A stretch of DNA of 64,000 bases from JAAYZX01 sp040770645 (GCA_040770645.1 JAXGIS010000001.1:62001-126000), one strand, 5' to 3'; counted from the first letter of the stretch, positions 36,937 through 47,042 are shown. Notes: a model not told the origin generated them from the sequence alone. Numbers and translations: made by a program.

Positions 36937-38663
36937 GCACCAAGACAGGCAGAATCGTTGGCGTCAACGGGAACATGGTGACGGCCGAGTTCGACCTGGC
37001 GGTCCACCAAAACGAAGTGGCGTACGTCGTGGTCGAGGATCTGCGGCTCATCGCCGAGGTCATCCGTGTCCGCGGAAGATACGCTGACCTGCAGGTATTC
37101 GAAGATACGGCCGGCCTGAAAGTGGGCGGTAGGGTCGAGTTCGCCAACGAGATGCTTGGAGTCGAACTCGGACCGGGGCTACTTACCCAGATCTATGATG
37201 GGTTGCAGAACCCCTTGCCCGCCATTGCCGAACAGTGCGGGTTCTTCCTGCCCAAAGGGGTGCAACTTGTGGCGTTGCCGCGAGACACTGAATGGAGCTT
37301 CACGCCCAAGGTGTCGGTGGGTGACGTGGTTCAAGCCGGCGACGCGCTGGGCACGGTGCCGGAGGGCATATTCGACCATTGGATCATGGTGCCGTTTGGC
37401 ATGCAGGGTCGCTATCGCGTTGCCAAAATCGCGGATGCCGGTACGTACCGGGTGGCTGATGAGATCGCTGTTCTGGAGGATGACCGTGGTCCGCACAGCG
37501 TCAGCATGATGCAGAAGTGGCCGGTCAAGCGACCCATCCGCGCGTATGCCGATCGGTTGCGCCCCACTGAGCAGTTGGTTACCAAGATGCGCATCCTGGA
37601 CACGCTGGTCCCCGTGGCCAAGGGCGGCACATACTGCATCCCGGGTCCGTTCGGGGCCGGCAAAACCGTGTTGCAGCAGCTCACCAGCCGCCACGCCGAT
37701 GCCGACGTGGTCATCATCGCCGCCTGCGGCGAGCGCGCGGGGGAGGTGGTGGAGACCCTGCGCGAGTTCCCCGTGCTGACAGACCCCCGCACCGGGCGCA
37801 GCCTCATGGAGCGAACGGTCATCATCTGCAACACCAGCTCTATGCCTGTGGCGGCACGCGAGGCCTCGGTCTATACCGCCGTCACCATCGCGGAGTACTA
37901 CCGGCAGATGGGTCTCGATGTGCTTCTTCTTGCCGACTCCACGTCCCGTTGGGCTCAGGCCCTCCGCGAGATGTCAGGGCGACTGGAGGAGATCCCGGGC
38001 GAGGAAGCATTTCCTGCCTACCTGGAGTCGGTCATCGCCGCGTTCTATGAACGAGCCGGTATTGTGGTCTTGAACGACGGCACACTCGGCTCGGTGACCA
38101 TCGGTGGCACGGTATCCCCGGCGGGCGGTGACTTCGAGGAGCCGGTTACGCAGTCCACGCTGAAGGTGGTCGGCGCCTTCCACGGGTTGTCACGAGCCCG
38201 TTCCGACGCCCGGCGCTATCCGGCCCTCGACCCGCTGGACAGCTGGAGTAAGTATCCGAGCATCGTGCCCACAGATCAACTGGAGCAGGCCAAGCGCATC
38301 CTACGCCAGGGCCACGAAGTGCAGGAGATGATGAAGGTGGTGGAGGAGGCGGGTACCTCCATGGACGACTTCCTCATCTATCTGAAAGCCGAATACCTCG
38401 ACGCTGTGTACCTGCAGCAAGACGCCTACGACGAGGTAGACGGAGCTACGTCGGCCGAGCGGCAGAAGCACGTCTTCAATGTCATGAACACAATCCTCTC
38501 CTCTGACCTGGAGTTCGGAGAGAAGGATGCCGCCCGACGTTTCTTCCACTCGCTCACCCAGGTGACCAGGGACTGGAACCGAGTGCCCATGGACACGGAA
38601 GAGTTCAAATTGACGGAAGGGCGCATCCACGAGATGCTCGCGGAGGTGGCCAGGCATGCGTAA
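36933..38663 (+). CDS. atpA: V-type ATP synthase catalytic subunit A
   Basis: 576 residues. Walker A GPFGAGKTVLQQ (about residues 236-247), the non-homologous insert typical of V-type A subunits, Walker B VLLLADSTSRWAQALREMSG, and the catalytic Glu in ACGERAGEV. Start ATG 36933 overlaps the DUF2764 stop. This subunit binds and turns over ATP. The stop overlaps subunit B by 8 bases. Confidence 0.95.
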   Translation: MSTKTGRIVGVNGNMVTAEFDLAVHQNEVAYVVVEDLRLIAEVIRVRGRYADLQVFEDTAGLKVGGRVEFANEMLGVELGPGLLTQIYDGLQNPLPAIAEQCGFFLPKGVQLVALPRDTEWSFTPKVSVGDVVQAGDALGTVPEGIFDHWIMVPFGMQGRYRVAKIADAGTYRVADEIAVLEDDRGPHSVSMMQKWPVKRPIRAYADRLRPTEQLVTKMRILDTLVPVAKGGTYCIPGPFGAGKTVLQQLTSRHADADVVIIAACGERAGEVVETLREFPVLTDPRTGRSLMERTVIICNTSSMPVAAREASVYTAVTIAEYYRQMGLDVLLLADSTSRWAQALREMSGRLEEIPGEEAFPAYLESVIAAFYERAGIVVLNDGTLGSVTIGGTVSPAGGDFEEPVTQSTLKVVGAFHGLSRARSDARRYPALDPLDSWSKYPSIVPTDQLEQAKRILRQGHEVQEMMKVVEEAGTSMDDFLIYLKAEYLDAVYLQQDAYDEVDGATSAERQKHVFNVMNTILSSDLEFGEKDAARRFFHSLTQVTRDWNRVPMDTEEFKLTEGRIHEMLAEVARHA

Positions 38664-39999
38664 GGTGTACCACGAGATCAAGCAGATCGCCGGGAATATC
38701 ATTACAGTGGAGGCCACGGACATTGGCTACCAGGAGTTGGCCGAGGTCACGTCGGAGGGGGGCACTTCTCTGGCGCAGGTCATTCGCCTGGAAGGCGATC
38801 GTGTCACTCTGCAGGTGTTTGCCGGCACCCGCGGTATCCCCACCAATGCCGAGGTCCGCTTCCTGGGTGAGCGCCTGCGCACCTCCTGTTCCGAGGCACT
38901 ACTGGGTCGGGTGTTCACGGGGTCGGGCCGGCCGCGCGACAAGGGGCCGGTGCTGGACGACAATATGATCGAGATCGGTGGCCCACCGGTGAATCCGGCC
39001 AGGCGCATCATCCCGCGCAACATGATTCGTACGGGCATCCCCATGATCGACGTGTTCAACTCGCTGGTGGAGTCGCAGAAGCTCCCCATCTTCTCCGTGG
39101 CCGGTGAACCGTATAACGAAGTGCTGGCTCGTATCGCGCTCAACGCCGAGGTGGATATCATCATTCTGGGCGGCATGGGCCTCAAGTACGACGATTATCT
39201 GTACTTCCGCGACACGCTGGAGGCTGAAGGGGCGCTCTCACGCTCCATCCTCTACGTACACACCGCCTCGGATCCGGTGGTGGAGTGCCTGCTGGTACCG
39301 GACACGTGCTTGGCGGTGGCCGAGAAATACGCGCTCGACGGAAAGCGGGTGTTGGTGCTGCTCACCGACATGACCAACTTCGCGGACGCGCTCAAAGAAG
39401 TGGCCATCACCATGGAACAGATCCCTTCCAACCGCGGCTATCCCGGTGACCTCTATAGTCAGCTGGCGGCCCGCTACGAGAAAGCGGTCGACTTCGACGG
39501 CGCCGGGTCGGTTACCGTGTTGGCCGTGACCACCATGCCTGGGGACGATGTGACCCACCCCATTCCGGATAACACCGGATACATCACCGAGGGTCAGTTC
39601 TATCTGCGCAACGGCCGCATTGAGCCCTTCGGGTCGCTCTCGCGGCTAAAGCAGCAGGTGAACGCTGATACACGCCAAGACCACCGCACCATCATGAACA
39701 CCATGATCCAGCTGTATGCAGCGTACAAGGAGGCTTTGGAGAAGCAGTCGATGGGTTTCCGCATGAGTGCTTGGGATCTCAAGCTCATCAAATACGGCAC
39801 CATCTTCGAGGACAGGATGATGAACCTGGCCGTCAACATCCCGTTGGAGCGGGCTCTGGATCAGGGCTGGGAGATACTCGCCGAGTGCTTCGCCCCGGAA
39901 GAGACCGGTATCCCCACACGCCTGATCGAGGAGTTCTGGCCGGTTGCCCTCTCCACTCAGGCTGAGGGCGAGGCCGGAACCGAGGAGCAGGCCGCGTAG
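38656..39999 (+). CDS. atpB: V-type ATP synthase subunit B
   Basis: 447 residues. The non-catalytic head subunit: it lacks a true Walker A (SVAGEPYNEVLARIA at the equivalent place). LLTDMTNFADALKEVA and PSNRGYPGDLYSQLA are strong family blocks. It overlaps subunit A by 8 bases. Confidence 0.95.
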   Translation: MRKVYHEIKQIAGNIITVEATDIGYQELAEVTSEGGTSLAQVIRLEGDRVTLQVFAGTRGIPTNAEVRFLGERLRTSCSEALLGRVFTGSGRPRDKGPVLDDNMIEIGGPPVNPARRIIPRNMIRTGIPMIDVFNSLVESQKLPIFSVAGEPYNEVLARIALNAEVDIIILGGMGLKYDDYLYFRDTLEAEGALSRSILYVHTASDPVVECLLVPDTCLAVAEKYALDGKRVLVLLTDMTNFADALKEVAITMEQIPSNRGYPGDLYSQLAARYEKAVDFDGAGSVTVLAVTTMPGDDVTHPIPDNTGYITEGQFYLRNGRIEPFGSLSRLKQQVNADTRQDHRTIMNTMIQLYAAYKEALEKQSMGFRMSAWDLKLIKYGTIFEDRMMNLAVNIPLERALDQGWEILAECFAPEETGIPTRLIEEFWPVALSTQAEGEAGTEEQAA

Positions 40000-40032
40000 C
40001 GGCGGTCACCCAGGCCGACTGGACAACGACAG

Positions 40033-40644
40033 ATGGCGAAGGTCAAGAAAACCAAGAGTGCACTCAAAGCAGAGCGGGAGTCGCTGGCACGCTTCCACCG
40101 CTTCTTACCCACGCTGGAGCTGAAAAAACAGCAACTGCAAGCGGAAGTGCGGCGGGCCGATAGTGAGTTTCGCAAAAGGCGGAGGAAGAGGCTGAACTTC
40201 GAGCCCAGCTTCGTACGTGGGTCAAGCTCTTCTCGAGCGACATCAATCCGGGTGGCTATATCGAACTGGCGGAGGTCAGAACCACCACGGGCAACATTGC
40301 GGGCGTGAACGTTCCCCTCTTCGAAGAGGCGGTATTCCGGCGGGCTCCTGTTGATCTGTTTGAAACACCGGCCTGGCTGGACGACGCACTCGACCTGTTG
40401 GAGAAGCTGGTGGGCCTGAGGGTGGAGCAGTCAATTTGGCACGCCAGCGCGACCTTCTGAGCGAAGAGTTGCGCGTCACCCCCAGCGGGTCAACCTGTTC
40501 GAGAAGGTTAAGATCCCGGAGACGGAGGAGAACATCCGGGTGATCCAGATCGCTCTGGGCGATGCGCAGACCGCCGGCGTCATCAGGTCCAAGATAGCAA
40601 AGAGCAAGAGCGCCAGCGTGAGCGCCGGGGAGGGGGCGACATGA
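40033..40644 (+). CDS. atpD: V-type ATP synthase subunit D (three apparent frameshifts)
   Basis: The central rotor stalk subunit. The N-terminus KSALKAERESLARFHRFLP and LELKKQQL are typical. Further blocks lie in other frames: AEEEAELRAQLRTWVKLFSS, PGGYIELAEVRTTTGNIAGV, AQRDLLSEELR, then QRVNLFEKVKIPETEENIRV, which is the family's C-terminal signature. Shifts are needed near 40175, 40440 and 40480. The final TGA at 40642-40644 overlaps the subunit I ATG. All family blocks are present in order, so errors in the sequence are more likely than a dead gene in an otherwise intact operon. Confidence 0.85.
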
Positions 40645-42452
40645 TCGTCCCGATGAAGCGGCTGACGCTACTGTGTATGGAGAAGGACGTAGATAGGGTT
40701 CTCAACACCGTTCGCGACTTGGGTACCGTGCACGTCACGAGTGTCCAACCCCCTGCGGGCGATGATCTGGAGCAAAGCCGCCAGCTTCTGGAGCGTGCAC
40801 AGAAAGCTCAAGAGATCATCTCTCGTGAGGTCGACGCTCTATCGGAAAAGGAGCGCCAGGCCGCGCCGACGCATCAGGGCCGGACTGAGGCGGCCGATGC
40901 CGATCAGATCATCGAGCTCGTGCATGAGTTGACCAAGCGGCAGCAGGATGCTGCTCAGCTTCTGGATGGCTACCGTTTTGAAATCGAACGGTTGAGCGGA
41001 CTGGGCGATTTTGACCCCGGGGATATCGTTGAGTTGGGGGAGAAAGGTGTCACTGTCAAGCTGATCCAGTCTCCCGCCGGAACTGTGCTGTCCGCACCGG
41101 CCGGATGGCAGTTGCAGGCTCTCGGATCCAACGAGCACGGTGCTGCGTTTCATGCGCTGGTCGGCTTGGGGCCCATGGATCTCAGTGGCCTGGATCTCGG
41201 GGGACCGTTCACCGAGTTCCGGCTGCCGCAACGTTCAACCTCGCAGTTGATGGAGTTGGCTGAGCAGGTGGAGAAAGAAATGGGGGCTGTCAGCGCCGAG
41301 CTCGCAGGCTTGGGCGCATATATTCCATCTCTTTCCGAACGGGCCTCGCAGATCGAGGAACGCGTTGCATTCCTCGAAGTTCGGGAAGGCATGGGTGACG
41401 TAGACCGGGTTGCTTACCTGAAGGGCTACATCCCCGCCGATGGAGTGGAACGTCTGCGCGAGCAGGCCCGAGACATCGGCTGTGCGGTGGTGGCGGAGAC
41501 CCCGCGCGCAGGGGAGAACGTTCCCACGCTCATCCAGTACCCCAAAGTGGTGAGACCCATCAAGACCATGTTCGATGTGCTCAAAATCCTGCCCTCGTAT
41601 TGGGAAACCGATGTCAGTTGGACGTTCCTTCTGTTTTTCACCGTCTTCGTGGGGATGCTTATCGGAGATGGGGGCTATGGACTGCTTCTCGTGGCTGTGG
41701 CTGCCTACATTGCCATCAGCAAGAAGGGGGTGTCGCGCAGCGCCCTGGTGATGCTCCTACTGCTCGGCATCTCCGTGACGGTGTTTGGCGCCATGTCCGG
41801 CTCGTGGCTGGGCATAGCCCCGCTGCCCGCATTTTTGGAAGCGTTGAAGATCCCTTGGTTGGCAGACAACAACAACGTCATGAGCCTCTGCTTCTTGATC
41901 GGCGCCATCCACATCACCATTGCGCATGTGTGGAATGTGATCGAGGTCTTCCCGCGCCCGCAGTTCCTTGCTCAGATTGGATGGACCGCCATTGTGTGGG
42001 CGATGTACTTTTTGGCCAACTCAGTGGTTCTTGGTCAGGGGACTCCTTCGTTCATGTTGTATCTCCTTGGGGTGGGCGTGTTGCTGGTGGTGTTTTTCAT
42101 GACACCACCTGCCGAACTGAAGCGCAATGCCATCAACCATGTGCTGCTGCCACTGACCCTGGTGAGCTTCTTCGTCGACATCATCTCCTACGTGCGCCTC
42201 TTCGCCGTAGGTGTGGCGACGGTTGCGGTCATGGACAGCTTCAACGGAATGGCCGCTTCCATTGGGTTTGGGAACGTGTTGACTGCCACCTTCGCGGTAC
42301 TGATCCTAATATTCGGACACTCCCTCAACCTCGTTCTGGCCGCACTCGCTGTGTTGGTGCACGGTGTGCGACTCAACACCTTGGAGTTTTCGAGCCACAA
42401 AGGGCTCAGCTGGTCGGGTAATCCATTTCGACCCTTTGCGCGCAGGTCGTAG
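40641..42452 (+). CDS. atpI: V-type ATP synthase subunit I
   Basis: 603 residues. A coiled-coil cytoplasmic half (to about residue 320) connects to the stalk. Seven to eight membrane helices follow, with FVGMLIGDGGYGLLLV and the essential-arginine segment ISYVRLFAVGVATVAV (Arg about 518) that faces the c-ring, then FGHSLNLVLAALAVLVHGVRLN. It is the stator a-type subunit carrying the ion path. Confidence 0.93.
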   Translation: MIVPMKRLTLLCMEKDVDRVLNTVRDLGTVHVTSVQPPAGDDLEQSRQLLERAQKAQEIISREVDALSEKERQAAPTHQGRTEAADADQIIELVHELTKRQQDAAQLLDGYRFEIERLSGLGDFDPGDIVELGEKGVTVKLIQSPAGTVLSAPAGWQLQALGSNEHGAAFHALVGLGPMDLSGLDLGGPFTEFRLPQRSTSQLMELAEQVEKEMGAVSAELAGLGAYIPSLSERASQIEERVAFLEVREGMGDVDRVAYLKGYIPADGVERLREQARDIGCAVVAETPRAGENVPTLIQYPKVVRPIKTMFDVLKILPSYWETDVSWTFLLFFTVFVGMLIGDGGYGLLLVAVAAYIAISKKGVSRSALVMLLLLGISVTVFGAMSGSWLGIAPLPAFLEALKIPWLADNNNVMSLCFLIGAIHITIAHVWNVIEVFPRPQFLAQIGWTAIVWAMYFLANSVVLGQGTPSFMLYLLGVGVLLVVFFMTPPAELKRNAINHVLLPLTLVSFFVDIISYVRLFAVGVATVAVMDSFNGMAASIGFGNVLTATFAVLILIFGHSLNLVLAALAVLVHGVRLNTLEFSSHKGLSWSGNPFRPFARRS

Positions 42453-42487
42453 CGACCCCGGTTAACGGCGAATAGGAAAGGAACAAG

Positions 42488-42937
42488 ATGGATCCGCAAG
42501 CAGTACAGGAACTCGGCAGGATCGGGGCCATCGCTGCGGTCTCTTTGTCCGCTGCAGGTTCAGGCCTCGGAACGAGCATTGCCGGTCAGGCGGCGGTAGG
42601 GGTGTGGAAGAAGGCCTACGCCCAAGGACGGACTGCTCCCTTTACCCTGTTCACCTTCGTGGGGGCTCCTCTGTCGCAGACGATCTACGGCATGATCCTG
42701 ATGTTCACCATCGCCGGGAAGGCGGATGCGGGGTACAACCCCTTCGCGCTTCTGGGCGTGGGTTTCTTTGCGGGGCTGGCCATTGGGGTCTCAGCGTGGA
42801 TGCAGGGCGTGGCCGGAGCTGCTGCTGCAGATTCGCTGGGTGAGACGGGAGAAGGTTTCACGAACTATCTCTCAGTGATCGGCATCGTTGAGACCGTAGC
42901 CATCTTCGTGATGGTGTTCGTTATTATTGCTCTCTGA
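42488..42937 (+). CDS. atpK: V-type ATP synthase subunit K (duplicated c subunit)
   Basis: 149 residues, four membrane helices made by fusion of two c-type hairpins. The ion-binding Glu is Glu135 in IVETVAIF (helix 4). Helix 2 has Ser63-Gln64-Thr65 (PLSQTIYG) and helix 3 has Gln106 (WMQGVAG). Gln/Thr/Ser-Gln plus Glu in these positions is the pattern of sodium-binding rings such as Enterococcus hirae NtpK, whereas proton rings usually lack the polar ligands. AAGGAAC lies ahead of the ATG. Confidence 0.92.
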   Translation: MDPQAVQELGRIGAIAAVSLSAAGSGLGTSIAGQAAVGVWKKAYAQGRTAPFTLFTFVGAPLSQTIYGMILMFTIAGKADAGYNPFALLGVGFFAGLAIGVSAWMQGVAGAAAADSLGETGEGFTNYLSVIGIVETVAIFVMVFVIIAL

Positions 42938-42964
42938 TTCTTCCGGTCGCAGCTCCACGTCGAT

Positions 42965-43897
42965 ATGGATGAGCACCTGACCCAGCTCCTGGCCGGGCTG
43001 CGGTGCCCGCCGGACGCGATGGGGTTGGCGTGGCTCTCCTGCCTTTGGGATATGGTCGACGCGGGCGAGAAGGCGGTCGTGGCATTGGCCGGTACCGCAG
43101 CCGGGCGCCGGCCGCTCGGTCGCGGCAAAGGTGGGGATGTCACCGTTGCTCTGGATGGGGCTGCTGAAGCCGCCATGCTGGCAGTGCTGCGAGAGCGATC
43201 TCCCGCGCCCCACCATCTGATCTCGGAAGAGGCGGGTGAACTGGGCGGCGTTGGGGAGTGGCGGGTGGTGGTCGACCCCGTCGATGGCAGCCTTAATGCC
43301 AAACGCGGCCTGGAGCCCTACGGGACGACTTTGGCCGTTGCATCGGGCCCGAGTCTCCGCGATGTCGTAGTCGGTGTAGTTGCGGATTATCCGCGCGGGC
43401 ATCGGTACGTGGCCTTGGCGGAGTGCGGCGCCGTCTCCACGCGCAGTGTCGATTGCCCAGGGCAGGTCCAGGATGTGGAGTTGATCCTGACTGAGATGGG
43501 TCGTCCGGATGACGCTCTTTTCAGTTTCCGCGACATGGGTGTCCTCGCGGGCGCGGTGGGCTCGGAGCAAGGCCACTCATCCAAGTTGCCGTACTTCCGC
43601 GTACGCCAGATGGGGTCATTGGCCCTGTCTCTGGTCCACACGGCACTCGGTGTGGGGGATGTCCTCTTCTGCCCGGCACATGCACGCTCGGTGGACATCG
43701 CAGGCGGTTTGTTGTTTCTGCGTGAGATGGGCGGCGACGCCTGTGCGATTGATGGGAGTGATCTGTGGGCGCAGCCCCTCGATCTAGAGCGCCGAGCGCC
43801 GTTTGTGGCGTGGCGTCACGGCTTGGTCGGCCCGGTTATAGCTGATCGCGGCCGACGCTTGTGGGGGGAGAAGTATCCCGTTTACGGCGAGCTATAG
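42965..43897 (+). CDS. inositol-monophosphatase-like phosphatase
   Basis: 310 residues. Metal-site motifs of the IMPase/FBPase superfamily are ISEEAGELGG, VVVDPVDGSLNAKRG, and a C-terminal HARSVDIAGGLLFL in place of WDxAAG. It is closest in style to bifunctional inositol monophosphatase/fructose bisphosphatase proteins. The last motif deviates, so substrate is uncertain. It follows the ATPase operon after a 27-base gap. Confidence 0.82.
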   Translation: MDEHLTQLLAGLRCPPDAMGLAWLSCLWDMVDAGEKAVVALAGTAAGRRPLGRGKGGDVTVALDGAAEAAMLAVLRERSPAPHHLISEEAGELGGVGEWRVVVDPVDGSLNAKRGLEPYGTTLAVASGPSLRDVVVGVVADYPRGHRYVALAECGAVSTRSVDCPGQVQDVELILTEMGRPDDALFSFRDMGVLAGAVGSEQGHSSKLPYFRVRQMGSLALSLVHTALGVGDVLFCPAHARSVDIAGGLLFLREMGGDACAIDGSDLWAQPLDLERRAPFVAWRHGLVGPVIADRGRRLWGEKYPVYGEL

Positions 43898-43913
43898 TCT
43901 GCCGCTCCGCGCG

Positions 43914-45176
43914 TCACCCTCGGTTTTGCAGCATGCGCTCGGCTGCGTTCAGGGCGTAGACCTGGATCTCTGGGTCAGGATCTTGCAGGCATTTGTCGAG
44001 GAGCATGAGGGCCTCTGAGGTACCGTTTCGTTCGAGATGATCCACCAGCTTCATTTTCATGGCCGTGTCCTCAGAAGCGGCCAGTACTTCACCCAGTTCA
44101 GTGAGCGGAATGCGTTGCAGGGCGTCGCTCCACTTTTCCGGAGGGAGGGCCTTGAGGTCTGCCGCAGTCATTGTCTGCGTCTCTACGCGAGATGCTGCCG
44201 CCGGCAGCGCGTCATCAGCGGTCTTGACGGCGTCCAGCACCGGCCTCTCCGTCGGAGTGGGCGCCTCTGGGAGTTCTACAGTGTCTGTGGCGGAGGGTAT
44301 TGCCGCGTCCCTTGCTTCGTCGGTCACGGTTGTAGTTAGTGCGCTTACCTCAGTTGCTGGTTCTGCCTGAGGGGTTTCTGAAGCAGATGAAGCCGCTACG
44401 GGTTCTGGGTGAGGCTCCGGTTCTCCCGTGTCGGCCGGTGGCTCGGCTTCGGCAGACGCAGCATCCGGTATCGGAGGCTGGGAAGCGGGCTTGTCTATGT
44501 TGGCCATGGCTGTCGCCTGCTCAACTGAGAATTCCACGTACTCCGCTATCGCTCTCAGACGCTCACGTTTGGCCGGGCCTCCATGCATGGTTTCGGTTAT
44601 CTCCTGCCGCACCAACTGGACAGCGCTGAGCAAACGGTCGGGGCGGTAGAGATCGAGTCGGCGCATGTCTGTGTCGTTGAGCGGTCCGGTACCGGTAGCT
44701 ATGGCTGCAACTGCAGCGTAAACCGGGTCGCCGGTGGGTGTGGGAGGTGGCGCGATGGCAAACGGCCGTGGGGCCGCAGATGGGGCCGCCGGGACCGCGG
44801 CACCTTTGGCTACAGCCGGAGCGCCGTGGGACGGTGTGCCCGGCACGGTCGCAGGTGCGGAGAAGTCAGGTTCGCCCGGTGCGGGTGTGCTGAGCCAGTT
44901 GGTCAACTCATCCGGTTCTTCAGGGGCACTTGTGGCCAGGCCGGCGTCCCGCATGGCTGTGGGGGCCGCGACCTGGGGTTGAGGGGAGCGGGAGGCCGCG
45001 TGGTCGAACGTTGGGGATTTGGATGGTGAATCTGTTGCGTGGGCGGGCACCTCGTGTGCGGAGCCGGACGACGAGGCACGACGTGAACGAACCCGCAGGA
45101 GGATCAGCAATATGACGAAGAGCACGACCACAGCGATCGCACCAATCAAGAAGTACGAACTCTGCAGGAAATCCAT
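43914..45176 (-). CDS. membrane-anchored protein with Ala/Pro-rich linker and HEAT-like end
   Basis: 420 residues. One N-terminal membrane helix (YFLIGAIAVVVLFVILLILL), a long disordered Ala/Pro/Ser/Glu-rich region, a small helical segment in the middle (RRLDLYRPDRLLSAVQLVRQ), and a C-terminal helix-repeat segment (KLVDHLERNGTSEALMLLDK, DPDPEIQVYALNAAERML) that resembles HEAT repeats. No enzyme motif. I do not recognise a named family. Confidence 0.7.
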   Translation of the reverse strand: MDFLQSSYFLIGAIAVVVLFVILLILLRVRSRRASSSGSAHEVPAHATDSPSKSPTFDHAASRSPQPQVAAPTAMRDAGLATSAPEEPDELTNWLSTPAPGEPDFSAPATVPGTPSHGAPAVAKGAAVPAAPSAAPRPFAIAPPPTPTGDPVYAAVAAIATGTGPLNDTDMRRLDLYRPDRLLSAVQLVRQEITETMHGGPAKRERLRAIAEYVEFSVEQATAMANIDKPASQPPIPDAASAEAEPPADTGEPEPHPEPVAASSASETPQAEPATEVSALTTTVTDEARDAAIPSATDTVELPEAPTPTERPVLDAVKTADDALPAAASRVETQTMTAADLKALPPEKWSDALQRIPLTELGEVLAASEDTAMKMKLVDHLERNGTSEALMLLDKCLQDPDPEIQVYALNAAERMLQNRG

Positions 45177-45326
45177 CTGATACCTTCCTCTCGGGCCTGG
45201 CTCGACGCCAAACGGCCCAACAGTCGATGGTAGCCTCCACTACTGCAACGCGAGTGTATCTCGCCAGGTTACTACCCTCCGTGCATCTGTATCATTCATT
45301 TTGTTGAGTTCACTGCGGAGTTGACA

Positions 45327-46106
45327 ATGATCGACACCCATATGCATGTGGTGCCGGGTGCTGACGACGGTGCCGCCGACATGGCCCAAGCCATTGCCGT
45401 TGTAAAGGCGGCTGCGGAAGCGGGCACCACAAGCGCGATAGCCATCATCCACGCCACAGGGCCCGAATGCCCTGATCGAGCCACGGCGTCTGCGTTGCTC
45501 TCGGCTCTTCAAGCGGAGTTGCGATGTCGGGGATTGGAGCTGGCTCTGACCTTGGGGTATGAGGTTGATCTGTTGTGGGCGTGCACTCTCGAGGTGGATG
45601 ATCTTCTCGAGTATTCGGTCGGAGAGGATCGCCGGGTGCTCATTCTGGAAGCGCCTCATGTGGGGTGGCCACGAGGCTCGGAGGAGTTGGTGTTCCGTCT
45701 ACGCCTCCAGGGTGTAATCCCCGTGCTCGCCCACCCCGAGCGCAATCCTCATATACAGTCACGCCCCGATGTTCTCGGTGCGCTCGTGCGGCAGGGGGCA
45801 GTGGCTCAGATCACGGCTCCCAGTGTCATGGGCGCTTTCGGGGGCACGGCGCGTCGTGCAGCGCTGCGCCATCTGCTCCGAGGAGAAGTGGCGCTCTTGG
45901 CGAGCGACGCTCACTACCACCGGAGGGAGAGGAGCAACCTGCGCAGCGCGGTTGCAAGGTTGAGACAGATCATGCCCGCCGCCTCCGTTGAACTGCTGGT
46001 GGGGCGGAACGCAAGCCTCCTCTTGAACGGTGTGGCACCCAAACCCGTTGCGGGCCTGCGGGGCGTGTCCAGCGTGCGCGCCCGGTTGAGGAGTCTGGCG
46101 TGGTGA
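45327..46106 (+). CDS. PHP-type protein-tyrosine phosphatase (CpsB/YwqE-like)
   Basis: About 259 residues. It starts IDTHMHVVPGADDGA, the metal-binding opening of CpsB/CapC phosphatases, and has IPVLAHPERNPHIQ and LLASDAHYHRRER. These manganese-dependent enzymes dephosphorylate bacterial tyrosine kinases that govern capsule and wall polymer export. ATG 45327 is preferred over TTG 45321 because GGAG ends 6 bases ahead. It overlaps the sortase gene by 7 bases. Confidence 0.85.
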   Translation: MIDTHMHVVPGADDGAADMAQAIAVVKAAAEAGTTSAIAIIHATGPECPDRATASALLSALQAELRCRGLELALTLGYEVDLLWACTLEVDDLLEYSVGEDRRVLILEAPHVGWPRGSEELVFRLRLQGVIPVLAHPERNPHIQSRPDVLGALVRQGAVAQITAPSVMGAFGGTARRAALRHLLRGEVALLASDAHYHRRERSNLRSAVARLRQIMPAASVELLVGRNASLLLNGVAPKPVAGLRGVSSVRARLRSLAW

Positions 46107-46963
46107 CTGAACCCACTTCAGCTCCAGCCGGGTCCCGGAGGCGGCGCAACTTGCGAAGAACCATTGCGAACCTGCTCATTGTGGCCGGAGTGCTGGCTCT
46201 CCTCTATCCCATAGGCACATGGGGGTATGCACGGATTGAGCAGGCGGGGTTGGCCCGGCGTCTCGCGGCGGAGCACCCGGAACTGGAGGGGCTGGCCGAG
46301 GAGTTCTTCCAGCAGAAGATGACCAGCACCATGCCCTTCTCCTCCACGTCCTCCCCCGGTTCAGCCGCAGATGTCGCGGATGGGGTGGTCTTGCCGCTTG
46401 ATCACGATGCTACACGTCAGGCCGCAGGCAGGGAGGAACGACTGCAGCAGAGCCGTGCGCTGCGCGCGGCGGCACTGCAGTTTGCGCCGTTGGTGGCGGA
46501 GAGCACCGGACGACCGATTGGTAAGTTGGCCATACCGAAGATCGGTGTCAATGTGGTGATCCTGGAGGGGACAGGGACGCAGGACTTAAGGGAAGGCCCC
46601 GGGCACTGGCCCGAGACGCCTTTCCCCGGCTTGGGGGGCAACTTCGTTGTTTCGGGCCATCGCACCACATATGGCGCTCCCTTCTTTCGCCTCGATCAGC
46701 TTGAGATCGGGGACGAGATACAACTCGCTTTGCCGTACATGGTTGCGCGGTATCGGGTGTGGCGGGTGATCATCGTGTACCCAGACGAGACCGCCACAGT
46801 CCGGCAGCGTGGTGTAGAAGAGATATCGTTGGCTACCTGCCATCCCATATATAGTGCCGAGCAGAGACTGGTGGTACAGGCGCTGCTGGTCGACTACCAA
46901 GTGCTTCAGGCGGATCGCACCCAAGAAGTCGGATCCGAAGCATGGACCATCGGTTCGCCATGA
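46100..46963 (+). CDS. class E sortase
   Basis: 287 residues. A basic tail, a membrane helix (LLIVAGVLALLYPIGTWGY), then the sortase barrel. Catalytic His about 186 in VVSGHRTTYGAPF, Cys about 246 in LATCHPIYS, and Arg about 256 in QRLVVQAL. The TLXTC-like pattern and size match class E (SrtE) enzymes of Actinobacteria, which anchor proteins to the wall. No substrate with an LAXTG-type sorting signal is obvious in the window. Start GTG 46100 or 46103. Confidence 0.85.
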   Translation: MVTEPTSAPAGSRRRRNLRRTIANLLIVAGVLALLYPIGTWGYARIEQAGLARRLAAEHPELEGLAEEFFQQKMTSTMPFSSTSSPGSAADVADGVVLPLDHDATRQAAGREERLQQSRALRAAALQFAPLVAESTGRPIGKLAIPKIGVNVVILEGTGTQDLREGPGHWPETPFPGLGGNFVVSGHRTTYGAPFFRLDQLEIGDEIQLALPYMVARYRVWRVIIVYPDETATVRQRGVEEISLATCHPIYSAEQRLVVQALLVDYQVLQADRTQEVGSEAWTIGSP

Positions 46964-47042
46964 GTCAATGGTCCGCCCGTGCTAGTGGGGGTGGGTGGGC
47001 GCCGTCGTAGCGAGGAGTCCTTCCGGCGAGGTTCCGCGTGGC

